A DNA stretch of 64,000 bases from an uncultured Coriobacteriales bacterium. Its GTDB lineage: Bacteria; Actinomycetota; Coriobacteriia; Coriobacteriales; UMGS124. This document shows, one piece after another, positions 1 through 7,118 of the stretch. The stretch is taken from assembly GCA_934636245.1 (NCBI GenBank), contig CAKUAI010000004.1:1-64000 (forward strand), in the 5' to 3' direction. The notes under the pieces are model-generated. The model was given only the letters and a program-made list of their open reading frames with translations. It was not told the DNA's origin and ran no database searches. Each line of letters begins with the position of its first letter. Position 1 is the first letter of the stretch. The position numbers were made by a program, and so were the translations under genes.

Positions 1-70
1 TGGTTGATAGGGCGCAGGTGCAAGGCGCGCGAGCGCCTCAGCCGGGCGCCACTAATCGGCCGAGCCCTTC
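1..70 (+). rRNA. 23S ribosomal RNA, 3' end (partial)
   Basis: The first ~70 bases match the conserved 3' terminus of bacterial 23S rRNA: GGTTGATAG, a variable helix, then ACTAATCGGCCGAGCCCTTC, equivalent to the GGUUGAUAG ... ACUAAU ... GAGGCUUAACC end of the E. coli molecule. The gene runs off the left edge. A short dyad (GGGACC/GGTCCC, 71-90) and an intrinsic terminator (161-182) follow. No 5S gene lies between the 23S end and the terminator. Confidence 0.88.
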
Positions 71-160
71 GGGACCATTTAAAAGGTCCCTCCGCTCCCG
101 ACCGTTCTCAAGGGAACCCTTCCTCAAGCGCTGTGCGGCCCCCAGGGCGCCCGCGTCACC

Positions 161-186
161 AAAAGGCCCTCCGGGGCCTTTTCGCG
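161..186 (+). terminator. Intrinsic terminator of the rRNA operon
   Basis: Perfect 9-bp stem AAAAGGCCC (161-169) / GGGCCTTTT (174-182) around a TCCG tetraloop. It lies about 90 nt after the 23S end, too close for a 5S gene to fit between. From here to the next gene (187-350) I see only a weak CCCC/GGGG dyad near 278-290 and the -10 box listed separately. Confidence 0.85.
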
Positions 187-309
187 TTTATAGGGACTTT
201 TGCTCAATCAATTTTCATTTGGATCTGCCACTCCTTGGTTTCTTGACCTGCCGCTGCGACGCCGGCCTGGTTTTTCACCCCCTACAGGGGCTTTCCCGTT
301 CAATATGCG

Positions 310-315
310 TATAAT
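310..315 (+). promoter_or_regulatory. Candidate -10 box for the nifU-like/lgt operon
   Basis: A consensus TATAAT lies 36 bases upstream of the NifU-like start codon. No good -35 hexamer is present at 16-18 bp spacing, so this is a partial promoter match. It is placed correctly for the first gene after the rRNA terminator. Confidence 0.4.
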
Positions 316-350
316 ACCTGTGTCCTACCACCAAGTATGGAGAGGTTAAT

Positions 351-590
351 ATGGCTGTTGATCGCGTTAAGGTAGTTCAGATTATTGAGATTATGCGTGA
401 GTCGCTTCAGGCCGACGGTGGCGATATCTCCCTGGTCGACATTTCTGAAGACGGCGTTGTCACGGTTGAGCTGCATGGTGCTTGCGCTTCTTGCGCGCTT
501 TCATCCTACGATCTTTCGATGGGTGTTGAGCGTGTGCTGAAGGAGCGCGTGCCTGGCGTCACGAAGGTTGTCGCTCTCGAGGATGATTAA
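351..590 (+). CDS. NifU-like C-terminal domain Fe-S scaffold protein
   Basis: 79-residue stand-alone NifU C-terminal (Nfu) domain. The family carries a labile [4Fe-4S] cluster on a CxxC pair and donates it to target apoproteins in the cytosol. The pair is visible as GACASC (Cys45 and Cys48), followed by the typical helix SSYDLSMGVERVLKERVPGV. The length is usual for a single-domain Nfu. A strong ribosome site (GGAGAGG, about 340) precedes the ATG. The 12-cysteine protein starts 3 bases after the stop, so the two are co-transcribed. No IscS/SufS or IscU/SufU is in this window. The family assignment is firm; the client protein is unknown. Confidence 0.88.
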   Translation: MAVDRVKVVQIIEIMRESLQADGGDISLVDISEDGVVTVELHGACASCALSSYDLSMGVERVLKERVPGVTKVVALEDD

Positions 591-592
591 TC

Positions 593-940
593 ATGGCTGA
601 GCCTCGTTGCTGGGAACTTCGTGGGTGCGATGGCCTTATGGGCTTGACCGCCCCGATGACGGAGGAGTGCCCGCACTGTCGCAGCGACTGCTACAACCCT
701 TGTCCGGGCGAGTGTCACTACACCGCTTGCAGCAGGCCCACGCATAAGGTTGCAACCGACATCAATTTGATTCTCGATGCCACGGTTGATCGGTATGCGG
801 CTATCAAACAGGCCTGTTATACCTGCGAATTCTTTCTCAAGCATGCCCCTCGTGTTGGGCAAGTAGATCGTACGTGTGTGGTTGTGCCTGAGGCTGCGCA
901 GAGTGATTCCGAATCCAGCGTCTCTATTCACTGCTTCTAA
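593..940 (+). CDS. Cysteine-rich protein (12 Cys), possible metal or Fe-S binder
   Basis: 115 residues with 12 cysteines at 6, 12, 26, 29, 33, 37, 41, 46, 75, 78, 95 and 114. The N-terminus CWELRGC resembles the CWE..C signature of small 'two-CW' cysteine domains. CPHC, CYNPCPGEC and CYTC pairs follow. No signal peptide or membrane segment is seen, so it should be cytosolic. The ATG lies 3 bases after the NifU-like stop and lgt follows 12 bases downstream. Coupling to an Fe-S scaffold suggests the cysteines hold a cluster or zinc, but that is inference. I do not recognise the protein beyond the CW-like start. Confidence 0.7.
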   Translation: MAEPRCWELRGCDGLMGLTAPMTEECPHCRSDCYNPCPGECHYTACSRPTHKVATDINLILDATVDRYAAIKQACYTCEFFLKHAPRVGQVDRTCVVVPEAAQSDSESSVSIHCF

Positions 941-952
941 TTTGGAGGCTCG

Positions 953-1768
953 TTGCTTGATCAGATCTATCACGCAATCAGCCCCATTGCGTTTTCAATC
1001 GGTCCCGTAGACGTTCGCTGGTATGGCTTGGCATATCTTGCCGGTTTCTTTTTCGCTGCCCTGGTTATGTATCGTGTTGCCCGGCGTTGGAAGCTGCCGA
1101 TGAGCATCGACGATGTGTTCGTTCTCATCGTTTTTATTGCCTTTGGCGTCATTATCGGGGCGCGTGCGGCCTATGTGCTGTTCTATAACTTGGATTACTA
1201 TCTGAGCAATCCGGTGCACATTTTGATGTTCAACGAAGGCGGCATGTCCTTCCATGGCGGGTTTGTCGGCGCGGTTCTTGGCGGCCTGTGTGCATGCAAG
1301 TATCTCAAGCTGTCATTTGTGACCATGTGCGACCTCGGTGCAATAGCGGCTCCCATTGGTTTGTTCTTCGGCCGTTGTGCGAACTTCATCAATGGCGAGC
1401 TGTGGGGCAAGCCCTGTGATCTTCCTTGGGCTGTTACGTTTGAGTCGGGTGGGGGAGTTCCTCGCCATCCGTCGCAGTTGTATGAGGCATTGCTTGAGGG
1501 GGTTGTTCTCTTTTGCATCCTCTTTGCCATGTCACGGTGTCGTCCTGCGTTTCCCCAAGGCACGTTTATCGGCATGTTCATGGCGTGCTATGGGGTGTTC
1601 CGCTTCCTCATTGAGTTTGTGCGTGTGCCCGACGCTCAGCTTGGGTATCTTTTTGGGCCCATCACCATGGGGCAAATGCTCTCCTTGCCACTGGTGATAC
1701 TGGGCATAACCCTGGTCATAGTGGCGCATAAGCGTAACTCAGCCCAGAGACTTCATGTTGAGCCGTGA
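953..1768 (+). CDS. lgt: Prolipoprotein diacylglyceryl transferase
   Basis: Integral membrane enzyme that transfers diacylglycerol from phosphatidylglycerol to the lipobox cysteine of prelipoproteins, the first step of lipoprotein maturation. 271 residues, the normal length. Several hydrophobic segments are visible, together with the Lgt signature region FFGRCANFINGELWGKP (GRxxNFxNxE core) and FHGGFVGAVLGG. The start is TTG at 953, with GGAGG at 943-947 at good spacing; no ATG is available before the first membrane segment. It is third in the operon with the NifU-like and cysteine-rich genes. lspA, the next enzyme of the pathway, is at 48651 in this window. Confidence 0.95.
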   Translation: MLDQIYHAISPIAFSIGPVDVRWYGLAYLAGFFFAALVMYRVARRWKLPMSIDDVFVLIVFIAFGVIIGARAAYVLFYNLDYYLSNPVHILMFNEGGMSFHGGFVGAVLGGLCACKYLKLSFVTMCDLGAIAAPIGLFFGRCANFINGELWGKPCDLPWAVTFESGGGVPRHPSQLYEALLEGVVLFCILFAMSRCRPAFPQGTFIGMFMACYGVFRFLIEFVRVPDAQLGYLFGPITMGQMLSLPLVILGITLVIVAHKRNSAQRLHVEP

Positions 1769-1919
1769 TCTCTCTAGTGATTTGCTAAAAAGATGAGATT
1801 TTCTATTCCAGATGCTTGCAAGATTTTGTAGCATAGGAACGTTATGTCTGGTGTGTTTTGCTGTTCTCATGGCGACGGAACACGCCTTGGTCAATTGAGT
1901 CAGGTAAGAAGGAGCATGC

Positions 1920-2717
1920 ATGTCCGGACACTCCAAGTGGGCCACCACCAAGCATCGTAAGTTTGCGCAGGATGCAAAGCGCTCGGCGCTTTTCTCTAAG
2001 TTCTCGCGCATCATCACTGTTGCCGCTCGTACGGGTGGCGACCCCAACCCCGAGAACAACTTTGCCCTTGCTGCGGCCATCGAAAAGGCCCGCATGAACT
2101 CCATGCCCAAGGACAAGATTGACGCTGCTATCAAGAAGGCCTTCGGTTCTGGTTCTGATGCAGCCAACTACTCCGAGATCACCTATGAGGGCTATGGCCC
2201 CGCCGGTGTCGCCGTGTACGTTGACTGCCTGACCGACAACAAGAACCGTACCGCTGCCGATGTCCGTTCTGCCTTCAGCCATGCTGGCGGCTCCCTGGGC
2301 ACCACCGGTTCGGTTGCCTTCCAGTTCGAGCGCAAAGGTTCCATCGCCGTTGAGAAGGTCATCCACTCCGACGACAAGAAGGTTGCCGACCGCGAGAACG
2401 CCGTCGACGAGGACGAGTTCATGATGGCCGTCGCCGAGGCCGAGGGCGAGGACTACGACGACAACGGTGACGAGTGGATCGTTTGGACCGCTTACGACAA
2501 GATGCAGGATGTCCACAAGGCTCTTGAGGCCCAGGGCATCGAGGTCAAGGGTAGCGAGCTCACCATGGTTCCCACCACCCCGACCGCTGTCTCCGTGTCT
2601 GACGCTAAGAAGGTCCAGCGCCTCATCGACCGTCTTGAGGAGCTCGACGACGTTCAGAACGTCTACCACACCATGGAGATGACCGACGAGATCGCCGCGG
2701 CTCTCGAGGAAGAGTAA
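1920..2717 (+). CDS. YebC/PmpR family regulatory or ribosome-rescue protein
   Basis: 265-residue YebC/PmpR family protein. It starts with the hallmark MSGHSKWATTKHRK and carries the family core AIEKARMNSMPKDKIDAAIKK, ITYEGYGPAGVAVYVDCLTDNKNRT and GSLGTTGSVAFQFERKG. Members were first described as transcriptional regulators, and more recent work points to resolving ribosome stalls at difficult sequences. The C-terminal part is more acidic and slightly longer than the usual ~245 residues. The gene has its own 150-bp upstream gap and a strong terminator 30 bases after the stop, so it is probably monocistronic. The family is certain; the molecular role in this organism is not. Confidence 0.92.
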   Translation: MSGHSKWATTKHRKFAQDAKRSALFSKFSRIITVAARTGGDPNPENNFALAAAIEKARMNSMPKDKIDAAIKKAFGSGSDAANYSEITYEGYGPAGVAVYVDCLTDNKNRTAADVRSAFSHAGGSLGTTGSVAFQFERKGSIAVEKVIHSDDKKVADRENAVDEDEFMMAVAEAEGEDYDDNGDEWIVWTAYDKMQDVHKALEAQGIEVKGSELTMVPTTPTAVSVSDAKKVQRLIDRLEELDDVQNVYHTMEMTDEIAAALEEE

Positions 2718-2746
2718 CCTTCCACGCGCAAGCATGGTGAATCTTG

Positions 2747-2777
2747 AAGGCCCCGGGCATCTGCCTGGGGCCTTTTC
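2747..2777 (+). terminator. Intrinsic terminator after yebC
   Basis: 13-bp stem AAGGCCCCGGGCA (2747-2759) / TGCCTGGGGCCTT (2762-2774), with one G-U pair and a short loop, ending in TTTT. Confidence 0.85.
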
Positions 2778-2837
2778 GCTTAATATAGCCTGTGACGTCT
2801 CGTGCAACCTGCTCGTAGGTAAGAGAGGATGGTCCCT

Positions 2838-3398
2838 ATGAAGAGATGGAAAAAGACCGTCACGTCGGTGTTCCTGATTTGCTCCGTGCTCGTGCTTGTA
2901 GGTTTCTTCTTGCTTGTTTGCAGCTCTGAGCTTGCCAGTGTCGTCAAGGGCTTGCTTTTCGCGCTCGGCATCGTGCAGGCATTGGGCATCCTGTTGTTCT
3001 CTGCCGTCTATGTGTATTCGCTTCGGCATCAGGCAGGCGTGCTTGCCGCGGGCCCCGATGGCCGCATTGCCATTGAATACACCGCGCTGCGCTCTGTTGC
3101 CGCATATTCTCTCAAGAACCTTGAGGGCATACAGGTGCTCAAGATCGTTCCCAAGGTCGTGCGCAAGGGCGACACGTCGTTTGTTGACTTCAAGGTCGAC
3201 GTGAGCGTGCTTTCCGAGCCCAGGATGAGCTCGGCTGCCGCACAGATTCAGACGTGCGTGAAGAAGAGCGTCGAGGCTTTTTGCGACAGCCAGGTGCGCA
3301 ACGTGAACGTTCATTTTGTCCTGCCTAAGGCAAGCTCGGTGAAGCGCCCTACCTCGAAGGCAAGGGCCCTGCTCGAGGATTTGTCCTCTCAAGACTAG
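2838..3398 (+). CDS. amaP: AmaP-like alkaline shock response membrane anchor protein
   Basis: 186 residues. Two hydrophobic segments near the N-terminus (about residues 8-28 and 37-61) form a hairpin in the membrane, followed by a soluble C-terminal domain. This is the layout of AmaP, which tethers Asp23 beneath the membrane in Gram-positive bacteria. The neighbouring gene encodes an Asp23 protein, which supports the call. The start at 2838 is preferred because AGAGAGG (2822-2828) sits 9 bases upstream; an in-frame ATG at 2829 overlaps that ribosome site. Sequence divergence from classical AmaP is considerable, so the name rests on topology and neighbour. Confidence 0.72.
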   Translation: MKRWKKTVTSVFLICSVLVLVGFFLLVCSSELASVVKGLLFALGIVQALGILLFSAVYVYSLRHQAGVLAAGPDGRIAIEYTALRSVAAYSLKNLEGIQVLKIVPKVVRKGDTSFVDFKVDVSVLSEPRMSSAAAQIQTCVKKSVEAFCDSQVRNVNVHFVLPKASSVKRPTSKARALLEDLSSQD

Positions 3399-3411
3399 AA
3401 AGGCTGAGACC

Positions 3412-4032
3412 ATGCATAGGAACAAGAAGTCCTGCGAAATCGAAGACGTGCCCGTTGAGGTTGTCGAGCTCAACGACGAGCAGCAGGCCGCAGGCGACGA
3501 GGATATCGCCGAGATTCATGCGGAAGTTGAAGTCGAGGACGAAGACGAGGCTGCTCTTGAACAGCCCGAGGCTGACGATGGGCTGATTCAGGACTCCGCC
3601 GAAGGCGACGCCCCGGCCTGCGACACGATTGAACAGGCATGCACCGAGGTCAACATCAACGACGAGAGCACGCTTTCCATCGACGGTGGCGTGGTCGAGA
3701 AGATTGTCGCCATGACTGCCCGCGAGGTTGACGGCGTGCTGCAGTTGAAGGGCAACCTGATCAACTCTCTGCCGGGCCTTCGTGGCTCCGACACAACCAA
3801 GGGCGTCTCCGTCGAGATGTCGGGAGACGATGCTTGCACGGTCAACGTCGCGGTCATTCTCGAGTACGGCAAGTCGGCGCCGCGTGTGTTCCAGGAACTG
3901 CATGACAAGGTCGCCGGTGCTATCGAAACTATGACGGGCCTTAAGGTTACCGCGGTAAACGTCCGTGTGACCAACGTGCTCACGCGTGCCGAGATCGAGG
4001 GCGGCAGGCGCAAGGACAAGGGCGAGGCATAG
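3412..4032 (+). CDS. Asp23/Gls24 family envelope stress protein with acidic N-terminal extension
   Basis: 206 residues. About the last 120 form an Asp23/Gls24 domain (DGGVVEKIVAMTAREVDGV, VAVILEYGKSAPRVFQELHD and VTAVNVRVTNVL are family-typical). The first ~75 residues are a highly acidic, probably disordered extension that ordinary Asp23 proteins lack. Asp23 proteins coat the inner face of the membrane and relate to envelope homeostasis. It starts 13 bases after the AmaP-like gene, its expected partner. A second, shorter Asp23 paralogue is at 26820. The role of the acidic extension is unknown. Confidence 0.88.
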   Translation: MHRNKKSCEIEDVPVEVVELNDEQQAAGDEDIAEIHAEVEVEDEDEAALEQPEADDGLIQDSAEGDAPACDTIEQACTEVNINDESTLSIDGGVVEKIVAMTAREVDGVLQLKGNLINSLPGLRGSDTTKGVSVEMSGDDACTVNVAVILEYGKSAPRVFQELHDKVAGAIETMTGLKVTAVNVRVTNVLTRAEIEGGRRKDKGEA

Positions 4033-4071
4033 TCGTCGTTGCCATAACGACATGCAAGAAAGGTTGGCAGA

Positions 4072-5421
4072 ATGAGTTTTCGCCGCTCAATCGCGGTTGG
4101 CTCGGGTAGGCTGAGTGCCTGGGCGTTGAAGAACGTCTTTCACCGCAACGCCTCGACGCTCCCCGGGCGCATTGCGCTTTCGGTAGATTCGCATGCGCTT
4201 GAGGACCTCGGGTCGCGTCCTTGCAAGGGTAACATCGTCGTGTGTGGAACAAACGGCAAGACGACGACAACCAACTTGCTTGCTCATGCGGTGCAGGACA
4301 GCGGCCAGCGGGTCGCCTGCAACTGGGCGGGGGCAAACATGGCGACGGGTGTCACGACGGCGCTTTTGCCCTCGACGCCCGTTGAGTGGGGCGTATTCGA
4401 GAACGACGAGCTTTCGACGATTCATATCGTGCCCCATGTGAAGCCCCAGACGTTGCTGCTTCTCAACCTGTTCCGCGACCAGCTCGACCGATGCGGCGAG
4501 ATCGACCATGTTCAGGACGTCATTGTGCAGGCCTTGTCCGCCTCTCCTTCGACGACCCTTCTGTATGATGCCGACGATCCTCTATGCGCGGGCATTGCGG
4601 TAAAGATCAAGAAGGCTGGCGGCAAGGTCCTGTCGTTTGGTATTGGCGAGGATTTGAACCTGCCGCAGGAACGTGTGCGAGGGGGAGCGTTTTGCCAGGA
4701 GTGCGGAGCGCCTCTCACGTACACCTATCACCACTACGGCCAGCTGGGAGATTTCTCCTGTCCCTCATGCGGATTTGAGCGCGGCGAGCTTGACTATGCT
4801 GCGCGCAACGTCCGCGTGGGCATTGACGGTGTCTCGTTTGACGTTGTGACTCGCGATGGGTACTGCATGGGTCGCATCCACGCGCCGTGGGGCGGCGTGT
4901 ACATGGTGTACAACCTCCTCGGCGCTTTCGTTGCGGCACTGGGTGCCGGCGTGGACCTCGAGCAATTCCAGAAGACGGTTGACGCGTACGATCCCAAGAA
5001 CGGCCGCCTGCAGCGCTTCTCGGTGAAGGGCAGGCATGTGACGCTCAATCTGGCAAAGAACCCCACGGGATTCAACCAGAACCTGGGCCTGCTCATGTCC
5101 GATCCTGCTCCCAAGGCAATCTACATTGTCATCAATGACAACGCCAACGACGGCACTGATGTCTCTTGGTTGTGGGACGTCGACTTCGAGCGCATGGGCG
5201 ATCTGAAAGACAAGGTCGTCTATGTCGGAGGCTTACGTGCAAACGACATGCAGGTGCGATTGAAGTACGCTGGCATCGATGCGCAGATCGCAGGCGACGT
5301 CGCTGAATTTCTGTCAAAGACCCAAGAGCTTCCCGGCGATTGGAACGCCTGGGCGCTTACGAACTACTCGGCCCTTTGGCCTGTGAAAGCCGATCTTGAG
5401 AAGTTGGGGGATGTGCAGTGA
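4072..5421 (+). CDS. murT: Lipid II isoglutaminyl synthase subunit MurT
   Basis: 449-residue Mur-ligase-like subunit of the MurT/GatD complex, which amidates the alpha-carboxyl of D-glutamate in lipid II on the cytosolic face of the membrane. Visible: the ATP loop GTNGKTTTT (residues 59-67), a Mur-ligase central domain with an inserted zinc ribbon (CQECG ... CPSCG, about 205-235) typical of MurT, and the C-terminal MurT domain (NLAKNPTGFNQNLGLL, INDNANDGTDVSWLWDVDFE). Its stop overlaps the GatD start by 4 bases (GTGA), implying translational coupling. Confidence 0.95.
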   Translation: MSFRRSIAVGSGRLSAWALKNVFHRNASTLPGRIALSVDSHALEDLGSRPCKGNIVVCGTNGKTTTTNLLAHAVQDSGQRVACNWAGANMATGVTTALLPSTPVEWGVFENDELSTIHIVPHVKPQTLLLLNLFRDQLDRCGEIDHVQDVIVQALSASPSTTLLYDADDPLCAGIAVKIKKAGGKVLSFGIGEDLNLPQERVRGGAFCQECGAPLTYTYHHYGQLGDFSCPSCGFERGELDYAARNVRVGIDGVSFDVVTRDGYCMGRIHAPWGGVYMVYNLLGAFVAALGAGVDLEQFQKTVDAYDPKNGRLQRFSVKGRHVTLNLAKNPTGFNQNLGLLMSDPAPKAIYIVINDNANDGTDVSWLWDVDFERMGDLKDKVVYVGGLRANDMQVRLKYAGIDAQIAGDVAEFLSKTQELPGDWNAWALTNYSALWPVKADLEKLGDVQ

Positions 5422-6152
5422 GCCGCAAGTTGAGAATCGCCCACCTCTTCCCTGAGCTGCTCAACCTCTACGGTGACGGCGGCAACATCATCACGCTGCA
5501 GGGGCGTTGCGAATGGCGGGGCATCGAATGCGAGGTCGTTCCCGTTCATTTCGGTCATCGCCCCGACTTTTCAGACATCGACATTGCATTTATCGGAGGC
5601 GGTAGCGACCGTGAGCAGCGCATTGTCTGCAACGAGTTGCTTGCCGTGGGTACCGAGCTGCGCTCGTATGTCAATGATGGCGGCGTGCTGCTTGCTGTGT
5701 GTGGCGGCTATCAGCTCCTGGGGCACAGCTACGTCATGGGCGAGGAAACCCTCAAGGGCTTGTCGCTTGTCGACATGTACACGGACCGGGGAACCCCTCG
5801 CCTTATTGGCAACATCATGATTCAAACTGAGCTTTTCGACATGCCCGTGGTGGGTTATGAGAACCATGGCGGAAGGACCCATCTCGCCGATGGGGTCGAA
5901 CCCCTTGGCCGTGTCGTTCATGGCCATGGCAATGACGGCGCCTCCGGCTACGAGGGCTGCCGTTGGAAAAACGTCGTCGGTACCTACATTCATGGGCCCC
6001 TTTTGCCCAAGAACCCTGAGCTTGCCGACTGGTTGCTTGCCCGTGCGCTCGAGCGTCAAGGAGTGTCCTGCGACCTTGCCAAGCTCGATGATTCGCAGGA
6101 GCGTGCAGCCAACGCCGTCATGGTATCGCGGATGGAAGCCGGGGAGGCGTAG
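5418..6152 (+). CDS. gatD: Lipid II isoglutaminyl synthase glutaminase subunit GatD
   Basis: 244-residue class I glutamine amidotransferase-like (CobB/CobQ type) subunit. It releases ammonia from glutamine and passes it to MurT for D-Glu amidation. The nucleophile is Cys95 in LLAVCGGYQLLG and the likely partner is His192 in VGTYIHGPLLPKNP. The N-terminus LFPELLNLYGDGGNI is typical of GatD. The GTG start overlaps murT by 4 bases. With murT it makes the peptidoglycan amidation that many Gram-positive bacteria need for efficient cross-linking. Confidence 0.95.
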   Translation: MSRKLRIAHLFPELLNLYGDGGNIITLQGRCEWRGIECEVVPVHFGHRPDFSDIDIAFIGGGSDREQRIVCNELLAVGTELRSYVNDGGVLLAVCGGYQLLGHSYVMGEETLKGLSLVDMYTDRGTPRLIGNIMIQTELFDMPVVGYENHGGRTHLADGVEPLGRVVHGHGNDGASGYEGCRWKNVVGTYIHGPLLPKNPELADWLLARALERQGVSCDLAKLDDSQERAANAVMVSRMEAGEA

Positions 6153-6155
6153 GGG

Positions 6156-7118
6156 ATGGGCGAGGCCGTTTCCCTGTTGGGCGACCTGTCGTGCCTGGAT
6201 GCCTGCGAGCTGTGTCCCAGGCAATGCGGGGCCAATAGGAATGCTGGTAAAACGGGTGTGTGCGGGGCTGATGACAAGCTGCGCGTCGCGCGTGCCGCCC
6301 TTCATTTTTGGGAGGAGCCGCCGATTTCGGGAGAGCGGGGTTCGGGCGCCGTGTTCTTCTCTCACTGCCCGCTCAAGTGCATCTTCTGCCAAAACCGCGA
6401 CATCTCTTCGGCGGGATGGGGCAAAGAGGTCACCGTCGAGGAGCTTGCCCAGGCAATGCTGGGGCTGCAGGCCCAGGGTGCGCACAACATCAACCTTGTG
6501 ACGCCGACGCACTACACGCCGCATATCCATCGCGCGCTTGAGATTGCTCGCCGGGACGGCCTGGACCTTCCTGTGGTGTACAACACGTCCTCGTATGAGC
6601 GTCCCTGTGTGTTGCATGCGCTCAATGATGATGTGCACGTGTGGCTGCCCGACTTCAAGTACGCATCCCCGAACCTTGCCTGGGAGTTGAGCCGCGCACG
6701 GGATTATCCCGAGGTCGCACTCGAAGCTATTGGGGTCATGGTCGAGCAGGTGCGGCGTGCGGGCGGCAGGCGGGTGGACGACGACGGCATCATGCAGCGC
6801 GGCGTCATCGTGCGCCATCTCGTATTGCCGGGCCATCTCGACGATACGTTCCGTGTCCTGCAGACGCTGTGGGCGCGCTTTGGCAACGACATCGACATCT
6901 CGATCATGAATCAATACACTCCCGTCGCCTCTGCCGAGGTACTCGGGAGCCATAAGGAGCTCTCTGTGCCGCTTCCTCAAGAAGACTACGAGGCAGCCCT
7001 GGACTTCTCCGACATGCTTGGGTTTGAAAACCTCTGGTGGCAACAGGGCGGTACGGTGGGGGAGAGCTTCATCCCTGCTTTTGACGGCTCGGGTGTCGTG
7101 TCCGGCGGCCAGGCATGA
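6156..7118 (+). CDS. PflA-like radical SAM protein (putative pyruvate formate-lyase activating enzyme family)
   Basis: 320 residues. The radical SAM cluster motif is HCPLKCIFCQN (Cys71, Cys75, Cys78), which binds the [4Fe-4S] cluster used to cleave S-adenosylmethionine. An N-terminal set of five extra cysteines (13, 17, 20, 24, 36) precedes it, matching the family of 'putative pyruvate formate-lyase activating enzymes' (COG1313 type). No glycyl-radical enzyme gene is nearby, so a glycyl-radical target is unproven. It starts 3 bases after gatD with GGAGG at about 6143, and its stop overlaps the next gene by 4 bases, so it belongs to the murT-gatD transcript. Confidence 0.85.
   Translation: MGEAVSLLGDLSCLDACELCPRQCGANRNAGKTGVCGADDKLRVARAALHFWEEPPISGERGSGAVFFSHCPLKCIFCQNRDISSAGWGKEVTVEELAQAMLGLQAQGAHNINLVTPTHYTPHIHRALEIARRDGLDLPVVYNTSSYERPCVLHALNDDVHVWLPDFKYASPNLAWELSRARDYPEVALEAIGVMVEQVRRAGGRRVDDDGIMQRGVIVRHLVLPGHLDDTFRVLQTLWARFGNDIDISIMNQYTPVASAEVLGSHKELSVPLPQEDYEAALDFSDMLGFENLWWQQGGTVGESFIPAFDGSGVVSGGQA

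Noticed and set aside
1842..3473. 543-codon open frame on the minus strand
   Set aside because: Shadow of yebC and the AmaP-like gene; both sense genes are well supported and a terminator crosses it.
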